In this document: positions 1 through 6,436 of the stretch, in pieces
Layout: each line of letters opens with the position of its first letter
How positions within the stretch are numbered: the first letter of the stretch is position 1
Assembly: GCA_937875975.1 (NCBI GenBank)
Contig: CALEEU010000216.1
Span: 1-6,436 of the forward strand
Direction of reading: 5' to 3'
Source: an uncultured Opitutia bacterium
GTDB lineage: Bacteria > Verrucomicrobiota > Verrucomicrobiia > Opitutales > UBA953
Length of the DNA: 6,436 bases
Program-made: the position numbers and the translations under genes
The notes under the pieces: generated by a model
Databases searched by the model: none
Told to the model about the DNA's origin: nothing
What the model saw: only the letters and a program-made list of their open reading frames with translations

Positions 1-805
1 GATAGAGGTCGAGCGGGTCGCCCTTGTAGGCGACATCGGTGCGGCGCGAGAGCACGACCTGCACGCAATCGCCGGCGCGGATATATTCCTGCGTCTTCAG
101 GATGGCCGCTTCGAACTCGGCTTGGTTCACGTTGGCCTTACCCGTCGCGAACTCGGCGCCGGCGGGGAGTTCGGCGGCTACGGCGGCGCGGGGGCCGGTG
201 ATGACGGCGCGGAGAGACTCGAGCTCCTGCTTCGCGGCCTCCCAGGCGGCATCGGCGTCGGCCGGCGACTTCACGCGGGCGTTGACGATGAGGCGGAGGG
301 TTTGGCGGGCGTTATCGAAGGCGACCACGCGGTCGACCAGCATGAAGTGGAGCAGGGGGGTGCCGGCCGGATCCTTGGCGGGCTTCGGGACGGTGGGCTC
401 GATGCGGTGGACGTATTCGTAGCTGACCATGCCGACCATGCCGCCGACGAACGGTGGGAGGCCGGGGACTTTGGCGACGCGCAGGCCGGAGAGTTCCTTC
501 TTCACCAGCGAGAGCGGGTCGGCCGGCGTGGGGATGGTTTCCTTCGAGCCGTCGCGGCGGGTGATCTCGGTGCGATCTTCCCAAGCGGTGAGGGTCATCG
601 CCGGGCCCGCGCCGCAGAAGCTGTAGCGTCCGAGCTTATCGCCACCCGTGACGGATTCGAAAAGGAAGGGTGAGCCCAAGGCGCGGAGGCGGGCGTAGAC
701 TGACACCGGCGTCTCTAGGTCGGCCATCATGTCGAGGCACACCGGGATGAGATCGGACTTCTGGGCCAACTGGCGGAAGGTAGCTTGGTCAGGGACAAGG
801 CTCAC
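1..805 (-). CDS. trpE: Anthranilate synthase component I, N-terminal part (cut by left window edge)
   Basis: TrpE is the large subunit of anthranilate synthase. It converts chorismate plus ammonia, supplied from glutamine by TrpG, to anthranilate, the first committed step of tryptophan synthesis in the cytoplasm. 268 codons are visible, roughly the first half of a protein of about 500 residues. The start MSLVPDQATFRQLA, followed by DLIPV and LETPVSVYARL (residues 30-40), is typical of TrpE. The allosteric tryptophan-site region reads FLFES then GRYSF (47-63), and FVGGMVGMVSYE matches the family core. Near the edge GDCVQVVLSRR (245-255) is the start of the chorismate-binding domain; most relatives have GDIFQVVLSQR there. 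The GTG at 805-803 is chosen because the frame closes upstream at a TAG with no other start, and the next in-frame ATG falls inside conserved sequence. No Shine-Dalgarno sequence precedes it. The methyltransferase gene lies 80 bases upstream on the same strand. Confidence 0.93.
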   Translation of the reverse strand, partial: MSLVPDQATFRQLAQKSDLIPVCLDMMADLETPVSVYARLRALGSPFLFESVTGGDKLGRYSFCGAGPAMTLTAWEDRTEITRRDGSKETIPTPADPLSLVKKELSGLRVAKVPGLPPFVGGMVGMVSYEYVHRIEPTVPKPAKDPAGTPLLHFMLVDRVVAFDNARQTLRLIVNARVKSPADADAAWEAAKQELESLRAVITGPRAAVAAELPAGAEFATGKANVNQAEFEAAILKTQEYIRAGDCVQVVLSRRTDVAYKGDPLDLY

Positions 806-885
806 ATCGCCATTTAGAAGGCATCGGCCCCCGGTTGGAAACCATTTAAACCGACTCCAAGCCTAATGCGGCCCAATGCCCGGGC

Positions 886-1767
886 TTATGCCTTGCCCGG
901 TGCGGTCCAGCGACCCCACAGCGAAAGCGGTAGCAGGCGGCCATTCCCTTCCTGCTTCAGGGCCAGTTCGCCGATATCAATCTTACCACCTAGGCCGCGG
1001 GTGTTCTCCTCGAGCAGGTTGTGGCAAAGGATGGAAGAGGCGTCGATGGTGTAGACCGTCAGCAGGATGAACTGGGCCTGCGGGGAGAGGAGTTCGCGGC
1101 AGGCGCGCAGGAGCGGGGCGAGGTCGCGTTCGACTTTCCAGAATTCACCGGTGGGGCCGCGGCCGAAGGCGGGCGGGTCGAGCATGATGGCTTCGTACTT
1201 GTTGCCGCGCTTCACCTCGCGCTTCACGAAGGTCATCGCGTCCTCGATGATCCAACGGATCGGCTCCTCGGCCATGCCGGAGAGCTCCTGGTTGCGGCGG
1301 CCCCAGGCCACGGCGGGCTTGGAGGCGTCGACATGCGTCACATGCCAGCCCGCTTGGGCGGCGCCGAGCGAAGCGGCGCCCGTGTAGCCGAAGAGATTGA
1401 GCAGGCGGGGGCGGGGTTCGAGCTTCTGGGGGCGCGAGGCGACCCATTTCCAATGCGGCGACTGTTCGGCGAAGACGCCGAACTGCTTGGAATTATCCAT
1501 GAACCGGAGCTGGAAGCGGAGCTTGCCGAGCCGGGTCTCCCATTCCTTGGGGCAGTTGCCCTTGAGCTTCCAGCGGCCTTCACGGCCGCCTTCTTCGTGC
1601 TCGGCGACAGCGCGGGCCCATTCGGCGGGGGGCAGGGATTTGCTCCACCAGGCCTTGGGCTCGCTACGGATCATGCGGACGCCGCCGATTTCCTCGAGTT
1701 TGAACCCGTCGCCGGAATCGAGGAGGCGATGTCCCTCCCAGTCGCTGACTAGTACGCTGATTTCCAC
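886..1767 (-). CDS. Class I SAM-dependent methyltransferase (probable RNA methyltransferase relative)
   Basis: This 293-residue protein has a Rossmann-type methyltransferase fold. SAM-binding motif I is LLNLFGYTG at 122-130. The acidic end of strand 2 is D147 in VTHVDASK. Motif IV is LDPPAFGRG at 196-204, and a GGKIDIGEL segment sits near the C-terminus (260-268). The DPPxFG motif and overall pattern resemble the COG1092/RlmI-like family of 23S rRNA cytosine methyltransferases, but the N-terminal PUA domain of RlmI is absent. The N-terminus (about 1-115, with LLDSGDGFKLEEIGGVRMIR) is a small beta-rich domain seen in relatives. The substrate cannot be read from the sequence; rRNA is the best guess. 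The GTG at 1767 is chosen because homology begins there. The frame stays open upstream to a TTG at 1887, but that stretch looks non-coding and would overlap the divergent GH13 gene. The gene could be co-transcribed with trpE. Confidence 0.85.
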   Translation of the reverse strand: MEISVLVSDWEGHRLLDSGDGFKLEEIGGVRMIRSEPKAWWSKSLPPAEWARAVAEHEEGGREGRWKLKGNCPKEWETRLGKLRFQLRFMDNSKQFGVFAEQSPHWKWVASRPQKLEPRPRLLNLFGYTGAASLGAAQAGWHVTHVDASKPAVAWGRRNQELSGMAEEPIRWIIEDAMTFVKREVKRGNKYEAIMLDPPAFGRGPTGEFWKVERDLAPLLRACRELLSPQAQFILLTVYTIDASSILCHNLLEENTRGLGGKIDIGELALKQEGNGRLLPLSLWGRWTAPGKA

Positions 1768-1866
1768 GCCGGCATCGTGGCTAACCTGCGGACGGGAGGG
1801 AAGCCCGCTTTTGCTCGCCAAAACTTTTTCCACCCTTCCTCTTGGCGTTGATGACGAGAGAGCTAG

Positions 1867-1895
1867 CCAGCGCGCGCTGGGAGACAAAGGTCTCC
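1867..1895. promoter_or_regulatory. 14-base palindrome abutting a small hairpin between divergent genes
   Basis: CCAGCGCGCGCTGG (1867-1880) is a perfect palindrome. It abuts a 6-bp inverted repeat, GGAGAC / GTCTCC (1880-1885 and 1890-1895) with loop AAAG. If the GH13 gene starts at 1905, both lie in the 137-base divergent intergenic region and could be an operator or 5'-leader structure. If it starts at 1851 they lie inside its first codons. No convincing -35/-10 pair was found for either direction. A palindrome of this length is roughly expected once by chance in a window of this size and composition, so only its position suggests function. Confidence 0.25.
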
Positions 1896-1904
1896 GGCCT
1901 CGTC

Positions 1905-4241
1905 ATGCTCACCTCCGACTGGACGGGTCCGGGCCTGCCGCCGCTCTCCCTGAATCCGCCTGCCCGCCTGACTTTACTCGAGCCGGCCGACGTACGTGCC
2001 TGGGCGCTGCGTTCGGGGCATTGGCTGGAAGCCGGTCGCGTGCACTTCTTTTTCTGGAAGGCTCTCTGCCCTGAGGTCGCCGAGGGTACGGTCAGCGTGG
2101 CCGGCCTGTTCAATGATTGGGGCAAAGCCGTCGATATGGAGCGCTGGGTCCTGAATCCAGTCTGCGTCGCCGGTGCCGAAGGTTTCGAGCTGAGCGTCGC
2201 CTTCGAGGACGTCTTCGGCGCAACCGATGAGTTCGAGTTCAAGTTCTTGCGCGATGGCGGTCGCTGGGTGGAGCCGCCGCACGATGCCGACAACATCCGT
2301 CGCTCCGCCGACAACCATCGCAACCTGATCGTCTCACGTCGCCGGACCGACAAACATGTCTTCCGTTTCCATGCGGCGGACGCCGATCCGGCCGCTGCCC
2401 CGGTGCGGATGATCTTCGCGACACCGGACCTGCTTGAGCTCGGCGACATTCTCGCCTCCGATCCACTCGATGTGCTCGAGCCGCCGGGTAATTTCGGCGC
2501 GCTCGTCGGCGTCCGCTCGACACAGTTTCGCGTCTTCGCTCCGCGCGCCCGGGCCGTCGAGGTCAGCTGGCGTAACCCCGCCGGTGGCGCGAGCCATCTC
2601 CTCGCGCTCAAGCCCGAAGGGCAGGGCGCCTGGTCGGCCACGCATCCGGAAAATCTTGCCGGCTCATATTACTGGATCGCCGTCGCTTCGAGCGAGGCCG
2701 GCACCCAGGAGCGTTTCGGCGAGACGCAGCTTGTCGACCCTTGGGCACGCGCGGTCGTCGGCCCGCAGCAGGCCGCAGGCATCGTGATTGGGACGGAATC
2801 ATTGGCTCCTTTTGCGGACGACTTCGTGCCGCCGGCCGTCGAGGACCTCGTCATTCTCGAAGGACACCTGCGCGATCTACTCGGCCTCGCCGAGGGCGCA
2901 CCTTCCGCCGGCGGCTATCGCGACCTCGCCCGTTATGTCCGCTCGCAGGGCAACTACCTGCGTGCGCTGGGGGTGAACGCACTCGAGCTCCTGCCGTGCG
3001 CGGAGTTCGAGCATGCGGACAAGGAAGAATATCATTGGGGCTACATGCCCGTCAGCGCGTTCGGAGTCGCCAATCAATACGCTTCCGCGCCGGGCGTCGT
3101 CGCGATGGAGGAGTTCCGCGATCTCGTGCGCGCCTGCCATGAGGCCGGCCTCGCCGTCATCATGGACGTGGTGCTCAATCATTTCGGTTCCCCTAACGGA
3201 CTCGGTGCCATCGACGCGCCTTATTATTACCGCGTCGACGCGCAGGGCGAACTGACGAACTGGAGCGGCTGCGGTAACGATGTGCGCGCGGAAGCGCCGA
3301 TGTTCAAGCGCCTCGTGCACGCGGCGCTGCGGCATTGGACCGAGACGCTCGGCGTCGACGGCGTGCGCCTCGACCTCGCGGAGCTGCTCGGCACGCCGCT
3401 GCTGCGCGAGATCGAAGCCGACTTCCGCGTGCGCGCCCCGCAGAAGATTCTCATCGCCGAGCCGTGGAGCTTCCGTGGCCATGCGGCCCGCGACCTCGAC
3501 GACAGCACGTGGACCAGCTGGGACGATGCGTTTCGCGAATTCCTGCCGGCTTACGTCCGTGGGCATGTCAAGGCCGCGGACCTGCTGCATCATGTCGCCG
3601 CGTGCGCGATCCGTCCGTCGGCCCGCCTACGTTACGCGCAGTCGCACGATGACATGGCTTGGCTGGATCGTATCACCGAGCGAGCCGACTCCGATGCGCT
3701 CGACCCCGCGCCGAACGACGTCCTGCGCACGCGCATGATGCACGTCGTCCTCCTTTGCGCCGCGGGAGTGCCCATGCTGTGCGCCGGCCAGGATTTCCTG
3801 ATGACCAAGCGCGGCGTCGGTAATACGTGGCGTCGCCGCGACCTGAATCGGCTGGATCCCGTTCGTTTGGAGCGTTTTCGGGCCGAACACGAGTTCGTCG
3901 CTCGCCTTATCGGTTTCCGCCTTTCGGCCGCGGGTGCGGCCATGCGCCCACGCCAAGCGGTCACGGGCGGATGGATGCAGGTCACGCATCAAGAGGGCGG
4001 CGAGGCCTTCGTTGCGGTCCTCAACGCCGATGGCGCGCTCGGGGCGGCCCGCGTGCTCCTGGCCTGCAATCCGCATGACCATGAGGTCAGCCTTGAACTC
4101 CCGCGCACCGGCAACTGGACGCCTGTGGTCGTCTCGCCGTTCCCCTCCTGCCTCCATGCGCCTGGGCCCGTTCCGCGGATCGAAGCGGGCAGGGTGGTTT
4201 TACCGCCTTTGGCCTCCGCCGTCTGGTCGGCTGGAGCCTGA
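1905..4241 (+). CDS. GH13 alpha-glucan hydrolase/debranching enzyme, pullulanase/isoamylase-like, with two CBM48-like domains
   Basis: This 778-residue glycoside hydrolase of the alpha-amylase clan probably cleaves alpha-1,6 or alpha-1,4 bonds in glycogen-like glucan. Domains in order: a first CBM48/early-set domain at about 45-160 (VSVAGLFNDW at 63-72); a second, pullulanase-type domain at about 197-297 (TQFRVFAPRARAVEV at 206-220, then DPWARAV); a TIM barrel at about 314-670; and a C-terminal beta domain. The barrel shows YHWGY (376-380), region I DVVLNH (421-426), region II GVRLDLA with nucleophile D490, region III IAEPW with acid/base E519, region IV SHDD with stabiliser D582, and AGQDFLMTK (627-635). 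The triad is intact. No signal peptide is visible, so it is probably cytoplasmic. The ATG at 1905 is preferred because codons 1851-1904 include AGA, CTA and ACA, unusual here; the ATG at 1851 (796 residues) remains possible. gap follows 90 bases downstream. The fold is sure, the exact reaction is not. Confidence 0.88.
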   Translation: MLTSDWTGPGLPPLSLNPPARLTLLEPADVRAWALRSGHWLEAGRVHFFFWKALCPEVAEGTVSVAGLFNDWGKAVDMERWVLNPVCVAGAEGFELSVAFEDVFGATDEFEFKFLRDGGRWVEPPHDADNIRRSADNHRNLIVSRRRTDKHVFRFHAADADPAAAPVRMIFATPDLLELGDILASDPLDVLEPPGNFGALVGVRSTQFRVFAPRARAVEVSWRNPAGGASHLLALKPEGQGAWSATHPENLAGSYYWIAVASSEAGTQERFGETQLVDPWARAVVGPQQAAGIVIGTESLAPFADDFVPPAVEDLVILEGHLRDLLGLAEGAPSAGGYRDLARYVRSQGNYLRALGVNALELLPCAEFEHADKEEYHWGYMPVSAFGVANQYASAPGVVAMEEFRDLVRACHEAGLAVIMDVVLNHFGSPNGLGAIDAPYYYRVDAQGELTNWSGCGNDVRAEAPMFKRLVHAALRHWTETLGVDGVRLDLAELLGTPLLREIEADFRVRAPQKILIAEPWSFRGHAARDLDDSTWTSWDDAFREFLPAYVRGHVKAADLLHHVAACAIRPSARLRYAQSHDDMAWLDRITERADSDALDPAPNDVLRTRMMHVVLLCAAGVPMLCAGQDFLMTKRGVGNTWRRRDLNRLDPVRLERFRAEHEFVARLIGFRLSAAGAAMRPRQAVTGGWMQVTHQEGGEAFVAVLNADGALGAARVLLACNPHDHEVSLELPRTGNWTPVVVSPFPSCLHAPGPVPRIEAGRVVLPPLASAVWSAGA

Positions 4242-4331
4242 TTCGCATTCTCGCTTGCCAATAGGGGTCGGCAGGGCCTTTTTCATCCCTTTCCCGCTCC
4301 CGCGAGAACCCACTCTTCTATACACCACACC
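4242..4331 (+). promoter_or_regulatory. gap leader/promoter region, SD-less, with a TATACA box close to the start
   Basis: These 90 bases separate the GH13 stop from the gap ATG. They contain a pyrimidine-rich run (about 4279-4300) and a TATACA at 4319-4324, only seven bases before the ATG. If that were a -10 box, transcription would begin at or next to the start codon and give a leaderless mRNA, but no good -35 stands at normal spacing. TTGCCA at 4255-4260 resembles a -35 but has no matching -10 at 16-18 bases. A weak GGTC/GGCC stem before TTTTT (about 4267-4283) is too short to call a terminator. No ribosome binding site is present; the start context is CACACCATGG. Confidence 0.25.
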
Positions 4332-5378
<1,047 letters not shown>

Positions 5379-5399
5379 GCCTCGCTTAGATTCCTCCGC

Positions 5400-5434
5400 G
5401 ACAGGCGGCCCATCCGGGTCGCCTGTCTTGTTTT
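5400..5434 (+). terminator. Rho-independent terminator after gap
   Basis: A 12-bp stem pairs 5400-5411 (GACAGGCGGCCC) with 5416-5427 (GGGTCGCCTGTC) around an ATCC loop. All pairs are Watson-Crick except one G-U. It is followed directly by TTGTTTT (5428-5434). The stem starts 21 bases after the gap stop codon. It should end most gap transcripts before pgk. Confidence 0.9.
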
Positions 5435-5445
5435 AGGCCCCAGAC

Positions 5446-5471
5446 GGGGTGGGGGTGGGCGGTTACGAGGG
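5446..5471 (+). other. G-rich tract, possible G-quadruplex
   Basis: The plus strand has G-runs of 4, 5 and 3 (5446-5449, 5451-5455, 5457-5459) separated by single T residues, then GG (5461-5462) and GGG (5469-5471). Three tight runs plus a fourth across a longer loop could fold into a G-quadruplex in DNA or in the pgk leader RNA. The first run can instead pair with CCCC at 5438-5441 to form a small hairpin. Whether either forms is unknown. Confidence 0.3.
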
Positions 5472-5474
5472 TTT

Positions 5475-5518
5475 GCGAGGCCGTGGGTGGTTTGTTCTTC
5501 CCACCCTTGGCCTTACGC
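5475..5518 (+). promoter_or_regulatory. Long imperfect hairpin in the pgk leader
   Basis: Bases 5478-5490 (AGGCCGTGGGTGG) pair with 5501-5513 (CCACCCTTGGCCT), with one G-U pair and one T-T mismatch, around a 10-base loop TTTGTTCTTC. GCG (5475-5477) can add to the base of the stem by pairing with CGC (5516-5518) across a two-base bulge. The structure ends 23 bases before the pgk ATG. There is no T-run after it, so it is not an intrinsic terminator. It could be an mRNA-stabilising or translation-control element, or simply GC-rich chance pairing. Confidence 0.4.
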
Positions 5519-5541
5519 CTTTCTCTGCTCCTTTCACCACC

Positions 5542-6436
5542 ATGCCTGCTCCTACCCTCCGCGAACTCGGCTCCGTCAAAGGCCAGCGTGTCCTCGTCCG
5601 TGTCGACTTCAACGTCCCCCAGGACAAGAAGACCGGCGCCATCACGAATACCCAGCGTATCGCCGCGGCCCTGCCGACGATCAAGTTCCTGCTCGAAGCT
5701 GGCGCCTCTCTGGTGCTCATGTCCCACCTCGGTCGTCCGGATGGCAAGGTCGTCGAGAAGTTCTCCCTCCGCCCCGTGGCCGCCGAGCTCGAGAAGCTCC
5801 TCGGCAACCCGGTGAAGTTCGTCGCCGCCTGCGTGGGCGCCGAGGCCGAAGCCGCCGCCAAGGCCCTCCAGCCGGGCGAGATCCTGCTCCTTGAAAACCT
5901 CCGCTTTCACATCGAAGAAGAGGGCAAGGTGAAGCTCGAAGACGGCACCAGCCAGAAGGCTGACCCCGCTAAAGTGGCTGAATTCAGGGCCTCTCTCTCG
6001 CGTCTGGGCGACGTCTACGTGAACGACGCCTTCGGCACCGCGCACCGCGCTCACTCCTCGATGGTCGGGGTTAACCTCTCCCGCAAGGCCGCTGGCTTCC
6101 TCCTCGAAGCCGAGCTCAAGGCCTTCGACACCGTGCTGAACAACCCGCAACGCCCGCTCCTCGCCATCCTCGGCGGCGCCAAGATCGCCGACAAGATCCC
6201 CCTCATCCGCAACCTCATCGAGAAGGCTGACGAGATCATCATCGGTGGCGGCATGGCCTACACCTTCCGCAAGATCTGCGACGGCATGGAGATCGGTAAT
6301 TCCCTCTACGACGCCGAAGGCGCCAAGATCGTCCAAGAGCTGCTCGACAAGGCCAAGGCCCGAGGCGTCAAGGTTACGCTCCCGGTCGACTTCCTCTGCG
6401 GCGACAAGTTCTCGCCTGATTCCAACACCCAGCCTG
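5542..6436 (+). CDS. pgk: Phosphoglycerate kinase, N-terminal part (cut by right window edge)
   Basis: PGK transfers phosphate from 1,3-bisphosphoglycerate to ADP, giving 3-phosphoglycerate and ATP, the step directly after GAPDH. 298 residues of a protein of about 400-420 are visible. The N-terminal substrate domain is complete: RVLVRVDFNVP (16-26), R39 in NTQRI, SHLGRPDG (61-68), LLENLRFH (116-123), VNDAFGTAHRAHSS (160-173). The nucleotide domain begins with ILGGAKIADKI (209-219) and IIGGGMAYTF (233-242). Residues 124-159, including IEEEGK and AEFRASLSRLGDVY, form a longer insert than in most bacterial PGKs and match the animal enzyme closely. The start at 5542 (CACCACCATG) fits family length; no Shine-Dalgarno sequence precedes it. 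Codon use matches gap. The terminator after gap suggests a promoter of its own or limited read-through. Confidence 0.97.
   Translation, partial: MPAPTLRELGSVKGQRVLVRVDFNVPQDKKTGAITNTQRIAAALPTIKFLLEAGASLVLMSHLGRPDGKVVEKFSLRPVAAELEKLLGNPVKFVAACVGAEAEAAAKALQPGEILLLENLRFHIEEEGKVKLEDGTSQKADPAKVAEFRASLSRLGDVYVNDAFGTAHRAHSSMVGVNLSRKAAGFLLEAELKAFDTVLNNPQRPLLAILGGAKIADKIPLIRNLIEKADEIIIGGGMAYTFRKICDGMEIGNSLYDAEGAKIVQELLDKAKARGVKVTLPVDFLCGDKFSPDSNTQP

Noticed and set aside
122..673. Plus-strand 183-codon frame over the trpE region
   Set aside because: The minus strand encodes clear TrpE motifs over the same bases; this frame is a compositional shadow.
803..865. Possible trp leader peptide or attenuator upstream of trpE
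   Set aside because: Two TGG codons occur in the trpE frame upstream of the GTG, but that stretch has no start codon. An 18-codon frame overlapping the trpE start has only one Trp codon, and no terminator/antiterminator pair is seen.
880..900. Perfect 6-bp inverted repeat CCGGGC / GCCCGG spanning the methyltransferase stop codon
   Set aside because: The loop is 9 bases and neither strand has a T-run after it, so it does not qualify as an intrinsic terminator.
1021..1752. Plus-strand 243-codon frame over the methyltransferase
   Set aside because: It is antisense to the frame holding NLFGYTG and DPPAFG and has no motifs of its own.
1768..1887. N-terminal extension of the methyltransferase to a TTG at 1887, or the GTG at 1831-1833 beside an AGAGGAAGG sequence
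   Set aside because: The added residues resemble nothing in the family, the SD-like run is almost touching that GTG, and family similarity begins at the GTG at 1767.
4267..4283. Terminator for the GH13 gene before gap
   Set aside because: The stem is only four pairs, one of them G-U, despite a following TTTTT.
5386..6336. 316-codon minus-strand frame opposite pgk
   Set aside because: It lies antisense to pgk, runs through the gap terminator, and its Glu/Gly/Leu-rich protein has no recognisable domain.

Overview
The window is a high-GC, gene-dense bacterial chromosomal segment carrying five protein-coding genes, all of housekeeping or central-carbon type. No mobile elements, CRISPR arrays, tRNA or rRNA genes were seen. 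The bacterial character is clear from the short intergenic gaps, the trpE gene, the GTG starts and a rho-independent terminator. The precise group is an inference. High GC, no Shine-Dalgarno sequence at any start, and eukaryote-like GAPDH and PGK suggest a PVC-group organism, perhaps Verrucomicrobiota (Opitutales-like). I hold that loosely.

Layout. Positions 1-805 (minus) are the N-terminal half of anthranilate synthase component I (trpE), entered from a GTG and cut by the left edge. Positions 886-1767 (minus) encode a class I SAM-dependent methyltransferase, most likely an RNA methyltransferase relative, 80 bases upstream of trpE on the same strand. Positions 1768-1904 are a divergent intergenic region with a 14-base perfect palindrome abutting a small hairpin. 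Positions 1905-4241 (plus) encode a GH13 pullulanase/isoamylase-like alpha-glucan enzyme with two N-terminal CBM48-like domains and a complete catalytic triad. Positions 4332-5378 (plus) are a complete glyceraldehyde-3-phosphate dehydrogenase (gap). A strong intrinsic terminator follows at 5400-5434, then a structured, G-rich leader. From 5542 to the right edge lies phosphoglycerate kinase (pgk), with 298 residues visible.

How the genes fit together. The plus-strand trio forms a sensible carbon route. The GH13 enzyme, apparently cytoplasmic, would trim glycogen-like polymers. GAPDH and PGK then carry the triose-phosphate steps that yield the first glycolytic ATP. The terminator between gap and pgk argues that the two are not simply one transcript. 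The minus-strand pair (methyltransferase, trpE) may be co-transcribed but has no obvious link to glycolysis.

Most notable observations. The PGK carries a long segment between its LRFH and VNDAFG motifs that matches animal PGK rather than typical bacterial PGK. The GAPDH resembles kinetoplastid glycosomal GAPDH and ends in -AKL. No gene has a Shine-Dalgarno sequence at normal spacing, and gap and pgk share a CACC-type context directly before ATG. The pgk leader has a long imperfect hairpin. The GH13 enzyme mixes motifs from several subfamilies. I saw no wholly new multi-gene system.
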